Source of the DNA: Rubellimicrobium aerolatum
GTDB taxonomy: Bacteria > Pseudomonadota > Alphaproteobacteria > Rhodobacterales > Rhodobacteraceae
Length of the DNA: 64,000 bases
Direction of reading: 5' to 3'
NCBI RefSeq assembly: GCF_017872975.1
Contig: NZ_JAGGJP010000009.1
Span: 1 to 64,000, forward strand
This document shows positions 27,708 to 35,409 of the stretch, piece by piece. The translations under genes were made by a program, and so were the position numbers. Position 1 is the first letter of the stretch, and each line of letters begins with the position of its first letter. The notes below the pieces were generated by a model. That model did not search any database, was not told the DNA's origin, and saw only the letters and a list, made by a program, of their open reading frames with translations.

Positions 27708-29009
27708 ATGGAGGCCGCCGTGTCCGTTTCCCGCCGTTCCCTCCTGATGCTGACCGCCACGGCGACGGCCCTGGCGGGGCTGCGGCCCCGAACGGGCCGG
27801 GCCGCCGCCGTGAGCGACTGGGCGGGGGTGCGCGCCCTTTTCGACCTCAACCCCGAGCGGGTGCACATGAGCACCATGCTCATCACCGCGCATCCCCGCC
27901 CCGTGCGCGAGGCGATCGAGCGGCACCGGGCGGCGATGGACCGCGACCCGGTGGAATACCTGGAGCGCAACGACGAGCGGCTGACCGACGAGAGCCGGGC
28001 GGCGGCGGCGCGGCGGTTGGGGATGCACCGGGACAACATCGCCATCGTGGAGAGCACGACGGTGGGCGTGGGGCTGGTCTACGGGGGCCTGAAGGTCCGC
28101 GAGGGCCAGGAGCTGCTGACGACCGAGCAGGACTACTACGTGACCCACGAATCGCTGCGGGGCCTTGCCCGGCGGACGGGGGCGGTGGTGCGGATGATCT
28201 CGCCCTTCGACCGGGTGGCGCAGGCCAGCGAGGCGGGGATCGTCGCCCGCATCGCGGAGGCGATCACGCCCCGGACGCGGCTGGTGGCGCTGACCTGGGT
28301 GCAGTCCAACACCGGGCTGAAGATGCCGGTTGCCGCCGTCGCCGCGCATCTGGCCGAGGTGAACGCCGGGCGGGACGAGGCGGATCAGGTGCTGTTGGGT
28401 CTCGACGCCGTGCACGGCTTCGGGATCGAGCCGGACCATCTGGCGGGGCTGGGCTGCGACTTCCTGATGGCGGGGTGCCACAAGTGGCTGTTCGGTCCGA
28501 GGGGGACGGGGATCATAGCCTTCAGCGAGCGGGGCCTGCGGGCGGTGGAGCCGGTGGTGCCGACCTTCGACGACAGCGGCGTGTTCTCGGCGTGGTATGC
28601 CGGGCAGGAGGAGCGGCCGAGCAACAACGGGCGGCAGATGACGCCGGGGGGCTTCAAGGCCTTCGAGCATCGGTGGGCCCTGGCCGAGGCGTTCCGGCTG
28701 CATGAGGAGATCGGCGTGGCGCGCATCGCGGCGCGGACGCGGGAGCTGGCGGGGGCGCTCAAGGACGGGCTGGCGGGGGTTCGGGGGGTGACGGTGGTCA
28801 CGCCCCGGTCCGAGCGGCTGTCGGCGGGGATCGTCGCCTTCCGCGCCGAGGGGGTGCGGTCGGGCGCGGTGGTGCGGCGGCTGCGCGAGCGGGGGGTGAT
28901 CGCCTCGGTCGCGCCCTATCCGAGCCAGCTCGTGCGGCTGACGCCTAGCATCATCAACAGCGAGGCCGAGATCGAGGCGGCGGTCGCGGCGGTGCGGGCG
29001 AGCGTCTAG
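27708..29009 (+). CDS. Tat-exported class V aminotransferase-like PLP enzyme
   Basis: A 433-residue protein with a twin-arginine signal (SRRSLLMLTATATALAGL, residues 8-25), then a class V aminotransferase fold related to isopenicillin N epimerase/EgtE-like enzymes. The PLP-binding region has LGLDAVHGFGIEPDHLAGLG (catalytic Asp) and the Schiff-base lysine in FLMAGCHKWLFGPRGTGIIA (about 257-276). IAIVESTTVGVGLVYGGLKV and LTWVQSNTGLKMPV bind the phosphate and cofactor. Most relatives are cytosolic, so export of a folded PLP enzyme is notable and would explain use of Tat. The substrate is unknown. An imperfect EcfG-like site (GGAAC 27652-27656, N17, GTT) lies 30 bp upstream. Confidence 0.85.
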   Translation: MEAAVSVSRRSLLMLTATATALAGLRPRTGRAAAVSDWAGVRALFDLNPERVHMSTMLITAHPRPVREAIERHRAAMDRDPVEYLERNDERLTDESRAAAARRLGMHRDNIAIVESTTVGVGLVYGGLKVREGQELLTTEQDYYVTHESLRGLARRTGAVVRMISPFDRVAQASEAGIVARIAEAITPRTRLVALTWVQSNTGLKMPVAAVAAHLAEVNAGRDEADQVLLGLDAVHGFGIEPDHLAGLGCDFLMAGCHKWLFGPRGTGIIAFSERGLRAVEPVVPTFDDSGVFSAWYAGQEERPSNNGRQMTPGGFKAFEHRWALAEAFRLHEEIGVARIAARTRELAGALKDGLAGVRGVTVVTPRSERLSAGIVAFRAEGVRSGAVVRRLRERGVIASVAPYPSQLVRLTPSIINSEAEIEAAVAAVRASV

Positions 29010-29034
29010 GGGCGCCGCGCGCCCTTGTCGCGCG

Positions 29035-29955
29035 CTAGGGGGCGTCGGCGTCGCGGCGGAGGCCCAGTTGCCGCTCGCGCCAGATGATGAGGAGGCCGGC
29101 GGCGATGATGACCGCCGCGCCGACAAGAGTGGTGGGCGCGGGCACCTCGGCGAAGGCGGCGTAGCCGATGGCGATGGCGAGGAGCATCGAGGCGTATTCG
29201 AAGGGGGCGACGAGCCCGGCCTCGGCGTAGCGGTAGGCGGAGGTGAGGCCGATCTGCGCCACCCCGCCCAGGAGCCCGGCCCCCACGAGGAAGGCCGTGT
29301 CGCGCGGCGAGGGGACGACCCAGCCGAAGGGCAGAGTGGTGAGCGACAGCACCGTGCCGGTGACGGAGAACCAGAAGACGATGGCGGAGGTCGATTCGGT
29401 CGCGGTGAGGCGGCGGATGAAGATCTGCGCCAGCGCCGAGAACACGGCGGCCCCCAGCGTCACCACCGCGCCCAGCGTCTCGTAGGGCGAGGCGGCGGCG
29501 CCGAGCGTCAGCCGCGGCCAGAGCACCACCAGAACCCCCAGGAGGCCCATCGCCACCGCGAGGAGGCGGACGGCTCGGACGCGCTCGCCCAGGAACATCG
29601 CGCCGAAGACCACGATGAGGAGCGGCGCGGCGTAGCCGAGCGCCGTCACCTCGGGCAGCGGCAGGAGGCCCAGGCCCGCGAAGCCCAGGCCCATGGCGGT
29701 GGTCCCGGCGAAGCCGCGCCAGACATGGCCCAGCGGGTCCCGGGTGCGGAGCCCCTGCCGCAGCGTCCCCTGCCAGGCGAGCCAGGCCAGGATCACCGGG
29801 CAGGCGAAGAACGAGCGGAAGAACACCGCCTCGCCCGGTGGCACCTCGTCCGAGGCGGCCTTGATGAGCGCGGCCATGGCCGTGAACAGCGCCACGGAGA
29901 CGAGCTTGAAGGCGATCCCCCGCAGGGGATGACGGGAGGTCGAGGCAGGCGGCAT
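29035..29955 (-). CDS. EamA/DMT family transporter
   Basis: A 306-residue membrane protein with ten predicted helices made of two EamA repeats, each about 140 residues. Typical stretches: IAFKLVSVALFTAMAALIKA (helix 1), PGEAVFFRSFFACPVILAWL, GLGLLPLPEVTALGYAAPLL, LGERVRAVRLLAVAMGLLGV, and in the second repeat GLVAPFEYASMLLAIAIGYA with GAAVIIAAGLLIIWRERQ. The PLPEVTAL and FEYASM segments resemble drug/metabolite exporters such as RhaT/RarD relatives. The substrate is unknown. It converges with the aminotransferase gene, leaving 25 bp between stops. Confidence 0.9.
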   Translation of the reverse strand: MPPASTSRHPLRGIAFKLVSVALFTAMAALIKAASDEVPPGEAVFFRSFFACPVILAWLAWQGTLRQGLRTRDPLGHVWRGFAGTTAMGLGFAGLGLLPLPEVTALGYAAPLLIVVFGAMFLGERVRAVRLLAVAMGLLGVLVVLWPRLTLGAAASPYETLGAVVTLGAAVFSALAQIFIRRLTATESTSAIVFWFSVTGTVLSLTTLPFGWVVPSPRDTAFLVGAGLLGGVAQIGLTSAYRYAEAGLVAPFEYASMLLAIAIGYAAFAEVPAPTTLVGAAVIIAAGLLIIWRERQLGLRRDADAP

Positions 29956-30017
29956 GAAGGGGGCTCCGGGACTCGGACGCCCCCGTCTAGGCCCGGGGCC
30001 GGGACGGGTTCAAGCCG

Positions 30018-30212
30018 TCAGCGGTCGCGGCCGAGATCGCGCAGGACGCGGAGGAGCGGCTTGAGCCGTCCCTCGGCGGGAGTGGCCGGGCGGCGGGCGT
30101 GAAGCGCGCGGACGGCCGGGTGACGCTGCTCCTCGCGCGCGAGGCGCAGGAAGTGGCGCAGGCGCAGGGCGGCGTTCTCGGGCGAGGGGTGGTCGGCGAT
30201 GTGGCGAGTCAT
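30018..30212 (-). CDS. Small basic protein of unknown function
   Basis: A 64-residue highly basic protein (many Arg and His), with helix-forming segments ENAALRLRHFLRLAREEQR and GRLKPLLRVLRDLGRD. I do not recognise a family. I accept it as a gene because a GGAGG ribosome site is placed 6 nt before the ATG at 30210-30212, and because it lies in an otherwise non-coding gap, upstream of and in line with the DMT transporter gene. It could bind nucleic acid or a partner protein; nothing in the sequence decides this. Confidence 0.5.
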   Translation of the reverse strand: MTRHIADHPSPENAALRLRHFLRLAREEQRHPAVRALHARRPATPAEGRLKPLLRVLRDLGRDR

Positions 30213-30629
30213 GGGAAACCTCCGGTGCCAGTGCGATGAGTCTAGCGCGGATGGGTCCAGGTTTCACCTGTCCCGTGGCGCATCGGCGAAGGATGGCGCC
30301 CCCCGGAACGTCATCCGCCGGAGAGCGAGGGGAGCGCTCTCCGGCGGGAACGGCCGCGGCAGGGAACACGCGGCCAGGGGAACGCGGCGCTTCGCTTGGG
30401 ACAGGCATCGGACATCGGCGCCGCTGTGAAGGTGAACGTCGGTTTGCGGTCAGGGTTCCGGCCCGCGCGCGTTTTTTTCGCCTTGCCGTTGTAACAGCCA
30501 TCGGCGGCCCCTGCGCCTTTGGTCGCGGGGCACGTGTCGCCCCCTGGACCGGGCCACGGGACAAGCTAACCTCCGGGCGGAGGCGCGGGGGGAGGCCCGC
30601 GCCCGCAGGGAAAGAGGAAAGCCACAGCC
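30213..30629. other. 417-bp intergenic region with a perfect 12-bp-stem hairpin
   Basis: No coding sequence here looks real. It must hold the divergent promoters for the small basic protein and the cytochrome c gene. CGCCGGAGAGCG (30316-30327) and CGCTCTCCGGCG (30335-30346) form a perfect 12-bp stem with a 7-nt loop, without a following U-tract. A seven-T run (30472-30478) after CGCGCGCG, and a GGAGG-like leader before 30630, are the only other structures I see. Confidence 0.6.
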
Positions 30630-31124
30630 ATGAAGACCAAGCTGATCGCCATCCTGGCGCTGATGGGACCGGGCGCCGCCTGGGCGCAGGAGGGAACGGG
30701 CGACCCGGCCGCGGGCGAGACGGCATTCGGCCGCCAGTGCGTCGCCTGCCACGTCGTGCAGGACGAATCGGGCGAGGTCCTGGCGGGACGCAACGCCAAG
30801 GTGGGGCCGAACCTCTATGGCGTGGCCGGGCGCGTGGCGGGGTCGGTGCCGGACTTCGCCTACAGCGAGCTGATGACGGCCTACGGCGCCACCGGCGCGG
30901 TCTGGGAGGGGGCGAACTTCGTGGCCTATGTGCAGGACCCGACCGGCTACCTGCGCGAGGCGACCGGCGAGACCTCGGGCCGCAGCAAGATGGCGTATCA
31001 GGTGCGGGACGAGCAGGACGCGCGCGACCTCTGGGCCTATCTCGCGACCTTCGGGACGGCCAGCGGCGCGGAGGCGGCGGAGGGGGCCGAGGCTCCGGCG
31101 GAGGGCGGGGCGGCGACCCAGTAA
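30630..31124 (+). CDS. Periplasmic class I cytochrome c
   Basis: A 164-residue secreted haem protein. The signal peptide MKTKLIAILALMGPGAAWA is cleaved before QEGTGD. The haem-binding Cys-x-x-Cys-His is in FGRQCVACHVVQDE (about residues 33-46). GPNLYGVAGRVAGSV matches the cytochrome c2/c550 fold. The distal methionine ligand is probably in GRSKMAYQV near 118-126. The last 22 residues are an Ala/Glu/Gly-rich tail (EAAEGAEAPAEGGA) of a kind seen after some Rhodobacterales cytochromes. It is likely a soluble electron carrier between the bc1 complex and an oxidase; the exact partner cannot be decided. Confidence 0.9.
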   Translation: MKTKLIAILALMGPGAAWAQEGTGDPAAGETAFGRQCVACHVVQDESGEVLAGRNAKVGPNLYGVAGRVAGSVPDFAYSELMTAYGATGAVWEGANFVAYVQDPTGYLREATGETSGRSKMAYQVRDEQDARDLWAYLATFGTASGAEAAEGAEAPAEGGAATQ

Positions 31125-31148
31125 GCCCGTGAAGGGTCCGCTCCGCGC

Positions 31149-32819
31149 ATGATCGTCTATTCCGAGAGGACGCGGCGCGCGGACCCCCGGGCGTTGCTGG
31201 AGGAGTTGCGGGCGGGTCTCTTCGCGGGCGGCGAGCCCGACGAGGCGCTGCTGATCGCGGCGGGCGTCCTGGAGGCGGGCGTGACGGACGCGCTGTCGCC
31301 CGAGGAGGACGACGAGCCGGAGGCGGCGCGGCCCTTCGCGCGAGTGACGCGGGAGTTGGCGCAGGCGCGTCGGGGGGACGGGGCGGCGCAGGCGCGGGCC
31401 TTGGCGGCGGTGGATGAGGCGGCGAGGGGGCCCCTGCCCCGCGTCGTCGAGGTGACGGAGCCCGAGGGTTTCGCCTTCTACGCGTTGATGCCCGAACTGC
31501 ACGCCGAGGCGGCGCGGCGCTTTGCCGTCGCGGTGCGGCCCGCGCGAGCGACCGTGGTGGGGCTGCGGAGCATCGGAACGACGCTCGCCGCCGTGGTGGC
31601 GGCGGAGCTGGTGGCGGCGGGCGTGGCGGTCCGCGTCGTCACCGTGCGTCCGCGCGGGCACCCGTTCGAGCGGGAGCTGCGGCTGGGGTCTCGGCTGCGG
31701 GCAGCGCTAGAGCAGGCGGACCATGTGCTCATCGTGGACGAGGGACCTGGGATTAGCGGGTCGTCCTTCGCCGCCGCCGCCGAGGCGGCGCTGCGGGCGG
31801 GCGTGCCGGAAGGGCGTATCGCGCTGTTCCCGAGCTGGGACTCGGATGGGACCGGGCTGCGATCGGAGCGGGCGCGGGCGCTGTGGCCCCGGCTGTCGCG
31901 CTGGGTCGTGGGGTTCGAGGAGGCGTTCGTGGACACGGGCCGGCTGGCCGCGCCCTGGGGCGGGGGAGCTTTGCGCGACCTGTCGGGAGGGCTCTGGCGC
32001 GAGCTGATCCCCGAACGGGAGCGCCCGGCGGTGCAGCCGCAGCACGAGCGGCGGAAGTATCGGCTGGCGCGGGAGGACGGGCCGCTGCTCCTGAAGTTCG
32101 CGGGGCTGGGGGAGCGGGGGCGGCGGATGCTGGCGCGCGCCGAGGCGCAGGCGGCGGCGGGGCTCGCGCCCGAGCCGGTAGGGCTGGCGGACGGGTTTCT
32201 GGCGCTGCGGTTCGTGGAGGGGCGTCTGGTGGGGGCGCTGGACGATGCGACGATGGGCGCGGTCGGGCGGCATCTGGCCTGGGTGGCGAGGCAGGCGCCC
32301 GTGGGGCAGGTGCGCGCAGGGGAGCTGCTGGAGTTGACGCGGACCAACGTCGCCGAGGGGCTGGGCGAGGGGGTCGCCGAACGGCTCGGGTGGATGGAGG
32401 CGCAGGCGGGCGTGGTCGAGGCGCGGCCGGCGGTGGCTGTGGATGGGCGGATGCTGCCGCAGGAGTGGCTGCGGACCGGACGCGGCGTACTCAAGACGGA
32501 TGGGCTCGATCACCACGATGACCACTTCTGGCCGGGGACGCAGGATATCGCCTGGGACCTCGCGGGCGCGATGACGGAGTTCGGGATGGACGCAGAGGCG
32601 CGGGAGCGGCTGGTCGGAGACTATATCGCCGCGACGGGCGACCGGGGGGTGCGCGAGGTGCTGGCCTTTCAGGAGACGGCCTATCTGGCGTGGCGGCTGG
32701 GCTATGCGTCGTTGGCCGCCGAGACCTTGGGCGACGGCCCGGACGGCCGGGGCATGGCACGGGCGCGAGACGGCTACGCGGCGGCGCTGCGGGCGGCGAT
32801 CGAGCGAGGGGCGGCGTGA
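31149..32819 (+). CDS. Phosphoribosyltransferase-kinase-like fusion protein
   Basis: A 556-residue protein joining two enzyme folds. Residues about 95-240 form a type I phosphoribosyltransferase: PARATVVGLRSIGTTLAAVV, then the PRPP loop HVLIVDEGPGISGSSFAAAA. The C-terminal half resembles aminoglycoside-phosphotransferase/small-molecule kinases: GPLLLKFAGLG (candidate ATP lysine) and DHHDDHFWPGTQDIAWDLAG (candidate catalytic loop and metal Asp). The first 95 residues are unassigned. The gene overlaps the following HAD phosphatase by 4 nt (GTGA). PRTases with this DEGPG loop occur in poorly characterised nucleotide-like biosynthesis clusters. The substrate is unknown, and both activities are inferred from motifs. 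Confidence 0.75.
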   Translation: MIVYSERTRRADPRALLEELRAGLFAGGEPDEALLIAAGVLEAGVTDALSPEEDDEPEAARPFARVTRELAQARRGDGAAQARALAAVDEAARGPLPRVVEVTEPEGFAFYALMPELHAEAARRFAVAVRPARATVVGLRSIGTTLAAVVAAELVAAGVAVRVVTVRPRGHPFERELRLGSRLRAALEQADHVLIVDEGPGISGSSFAAAAEAALRAGVPEGRIALFPSWDSDGTGLRSERARALWPRLSRWVVGFEEAFVDTGRLAAPWGGGALRDLSGGLWRELIPERERPAVQPQHERRKYRLAREDGPLLLKFAGLGERGRRMLARAEAQAAAGLAPEPVGLADGFLALRFVEGRLVGALDDATMGAVGRHLAWVARQAPVGQVRAGELLELTRTNVAEGLGEGVAERLGWMEAQAGVVEARPAVAVDGRMLPQEWLRTGRGVLKTDGLDHHDDHFWPGTQDIAWDLAGAMTEFGMDAEARERLVGDYIAATGDRGVREVLAFQETAYLAWRLGYASLAAETLGDGPDGRGMARARDGYAAALRAAIERGAA

Positions 32820-33364
32820 GCCCGTTCCCCCCCTGGGTGCGGCTGGTGATCTTCGACGCCGACAACACGCTGCGGCGCGTGACCGTGCCCGATCAGCCCT
32901 GCCCCCATGGCCCCGGCGAGTGGGAGCCGATGCCCGGCGTGCGGGACGCCTTGGCCGGGGTGCGTTGGGGGCCGGGCGGCCTCCTCATGGGGATCGCGTC
33001 GAACCAGGACCACATCTTCTACGGGCATCTGTCGGCGGAGATGGCCCAGCGGCTGCTCATGGACGCGGCGGAGGCCGTGACGGGGCACCGCCCCCCGCCC
33101 GGCGCGGTGCGGTTCTGCGCCCATGCGATGGACGCGGGCTGCGCCTGCCGCAAGCCCGCGCCGGGGCTGCTACGCGAGGCGATGGACTTCCACGGGGTCG
33201 GCCCCGCCGCGACCCTGTTCGTGGGCGACGCCGAGGTGGACCGGAAGGCCGCGCGCCGGGCGGGCGTGGCCTTCCTCCATGTGGCGGACCTTCTGGCCCG
33301 CGCTCAATCGACGATGCCGCCGTCGCGCGGCTCGGAATCGCCGTCGGTGAACCAGAAGACCTGA
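32816..33364 (+). CDS. HAD-superfamily phosphatase (GmhB/HisB-N-like)
   Basis: A 182-residue HAD hydrolase. All four motifs are visible: I, LVIFDADNTLRRV with the nucleophile Asp (about residue 14); II, IASNQDH; III, CACRKPAPGLL with the Lys; IV, TLFVGDAEVDRKAARRAG. The CRKPAPG context is like the histidinol-phosphate/heptose-bisphosphate phosphatase subgroup. Its GTG start is translationally coupled to the PRTase-kinase gene, so it probably dephosphorylates an intermediate from that enzyme. The last 20 codons run antisense through the 3' end of glgX (61-bp convergent overlap), so the tail after residue 162 may be a recent extension. Confidence 0.85.
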   Translation: MSPFPPWVRLVIFDADNTLRRVTVPDQPCPHGPGEWEPMPGVRDALAGVRWGPGGLLMGIASNQDHIFYGHLSAEMAQRLLMDAAEAVTGHRPPPGAVRFCAHAMDAGCACRKPAPGLLREAMDFHGVGPAATLFVGDAEVDRKAARRAGVAFLHVADLLARAQSTMPPSRGSESPSVNQKT

Positions 33365-35409
33365 ACGCTCTGCCAATCGAGGGTGGCCGTGGCCTCGGCG
33401 GGCTCGTCGCAGGCGACCGTTTCGCGCGCGGTGTCGATGCGGAGTTGCCAGCCGCCCTCGGGGAGGGCGAAGTCGGCGGCGTCGCCGGCGTTGAGCAGGA
33501 TCGCGAGGCGTGGCCCGCCGGGGAGCGACAGGTCCGCGCCGAAAGTCCGCAACCCACCGTCCTGCCAGTCCTCGGGCGTCATCTCGCGGCCCGCCGGGTG
33601 GAGCCAGCGCACCACCGGGCCGTCGTCCTCCGTGTCGTCCGGCGCCTTGGCGAAGCGCAGCCGCGCCAGCCGCGCCTCGCGCCGGAAGGCCGCGAGGTCG
33701 CGCACGGCGGACAGGAGCCCCTCGCGCGGGGCGGACCAGTCGATCCAGGCGGTCTCGTTGTCCTGGGCGTAGGCGTTGTTGTTGCCGTCCTGGGTCTGGC
33801 CCATCTCGTCGCCCGCCAGCATCATCGGGACGCCCTGGCTGAGGAGGAGGGTCGCCAGCATCGCCCGCGCCCGGCGCTCGCGCGACTCGGTCACGCGCGG
33901 ATCGTCGCTCGGCCCCTCGACGCCCATGTTGTCGCTGAGGTTGTTCGAGTGGCCGTCGCGGTTGTCCTCGCCGTTGGCCTCGTTGTGCTTGTCGTTGTAG
34001 CTGACGGTGTCCCAGAGCGTGAAGCCGTCATGCGCCGCCAGGAAGTTGACCGAGGAGGTTGCCGGCCGGTGCGAGTGGTTGAACTGCACGGGGGAGCCGA
34101 GGAGCCGTTCCGACATCTCGGGGATCTTGCCGTCCTTGCGCCAGAAGCCGCGCGCGTCGTCGCGGAACTTGTCGTTCCACTCGCGGAAGGGCCAGGGGAA
34201 GCCGCCGACCTGATAGCCGCCCTCGCCCACGTCCCAGGGCTCGGCGATCAGCTTGACGGTGGACAGGACGGGGTCCTGCCGGATGGCGGCGAAGAAGGCG
34301 CCCTCGCGCTCGAAGCCGGTGGATTCGCGGCCCAGCGTGGAGGCGAGGTCAAAGCGGAAGCCGTCCACGTGCATGACCTGCACCCAGTAGCGCAGGGAGT
34401 CGAGCACCATCCGCAGCACCATCGGATGCGCGACGTTGAGCGTGTTGCCGGTGCCGGTGGTGTCGTAGGAGTGGCGCTTGTCCTCGGGCGAGAGGAGGTA
34501 ATACGACGCGTTGTCGATGCCCCGGAACGACAGGGTGGTGCCCTTCTCGTTCCCCTCGCAAGTGTGGTTGTAGACCACGTCGAGGATGACCTCGATCCCG
34601 GCCGCGTGGAAGCGGCGCACGGCCTCCTTCACCTCGCGGATGGCGCCGTCGCGCAGGTAGCGGGCCTGGGGCGCGAAGAAGGACAGCGTGTTGTAGCCCC
34701 AGTAGTTCGACAGGCCTTTCTCCTGAAGGAACTGGTCGTTGGCGAAGGCGTGGACGGGCAGCAGCTCGATGGCGGTGACGCCCAGCCCCTTGAGGTGGTC
34801 GATCACCGGCTTGGAGGCGAGGCCCTGGAAGGTGCCCCGCTCGGCCTTGGGCACGTCCGGGTGGCGCATGGTCAGGCCGCGCACATGGGCCTCGTAGACG
34901 AAGGTGTCCTGCCAGCGGTGGCGCAGCGCGCGGTCGGAGTCCCAGTCGAAGTCGGGATCGACGACGACCGCCTTGGGCATGAAGGGCGCGGAGTCGCGCG
35001 GGTCGGGGGTGTCGTCGTCGCCGTCCTCGACCACGTAGCCGTGGAGGGCGTTGTCCCAGGCGATCTCGCCGCGCAACTCGCGGGCGTAGGGGTCGAGCAG
35101 GAGCTTGTTCGGGTTGAACCGGTGGCCCTCGGCGGGCGCATAGGGGCCGTGGACGCGGTAGCCATAGACCTGCCCGGGCGTCACGCCGGGAAGGTAGCCG
35201 TGCCAGATGCCGCCTTCCATGGCGGGGAGGTCGAGGCGGTGCGTCTCGGTGGTGCCGGCGTCGTCGAAGAGGCAGAGCTCGACGCGGGTGGCGTTCTCGG
35301 AGAACAGGGAGAAGTTGGTCCCCTGGCCGTCGAACAGCGCGCCCATGCCGTCGGCATGGGCGGAGTCGCGGTCGAAGGCGAGGGACGCGGAGGGTCGTTT
35401 CAGCATCAT
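33304..35409 (-). CDS. glgX: Glycogen debranching enzyme GlgX / TreX
   Basis: A 701-residue GH13 isoamylase-type enzyme that hydrolyses alpha-1,6 branches of glycogen. N-terminal carbohydrate-binding domain: DGQGTNFSLFSENATRVELC. Catalytic barrel: VILDVVYNHTCEGNEKG (region I), DGFRFDLASTLGRES (region II, nucleophile Asp), LIAEPWDVGEGGYQVGGFP (region III, acid Glu) and NFLAAHDGFTLWDTVSYNDK (region IV). The arrangement is complete. It overlaps the glgC-like gene by 4 nt (ATGA) and lies beside treY and treZ, so it would release linear maltodextrins for trehalose synthesis. The operon's predicted EcfG promoter is at 36497-36521. Confidence 0.95.
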   Translation of the reverse strand: MMLKRPSASLAFDRDSAHADGMGALFDGQGTNFSLFSENATRVELCLFDDAGTTETHRLDLPAMEGGIWHGYLPGVTPGQVYGYRVHGPYAPAEGHRFNPNKLLLDPYARELRGEIAWDNALHGYVVEDGDDDTPDPRDSAPFMPKAVVVDPDFDWDSDRALRHRWQDTFVYEAHVRGLTMRHPDVPKAERGTFQGLASKPVIDHLKGLGVTAIELLPVHAFANDQFLQEKGLSNYWGYNTLSFFAPQARYLRDGAIREVKEAVRRFHAAGIEVILDVVYNHTCEGNEKGTTLSFRGIDNASYYLLSPEDKRHSYDTTGTGNTLNVAHPMVLRMVLDSLRYWVQVMHVDGFRFDLASTLGRESTGFEREGAFFAAIRQDPVLSTVKLIAEPWDVGEGGYQVGGFPWPFREWNDKFRDDARGFWRKDGKIPEMSERLLGSPVQFNHSHRPATSSVNFLAAHDGFTLWDTVSYNDKHNEANGEDNRDGHSNNLSDNMGVEGPSDDPRVTESRERRARAMLATLLLSQGVPMMLAGDEMGQTQDGNNNAYAQDNETAWIDWSAPREGLLSAVRDLAAFRREARLARLRFAKAPDDTEDDGPVVRWLHPAGREMTPEDWQDGGLRTFGADLSLPGGPRLAILLNAGDAADFALPEGGWQLRIDTARETVACDEPAEATATLDWQSVQVFWFTDGDSEPRDGGIVD

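Noticed and set aside
19493-33364. Tellurite-resistance type ter cluster linking TerC with the PRTase-HAD genes
   Set aside because: The genes are 11 kb apart with unrelated operons in between and no TerD-type genes.
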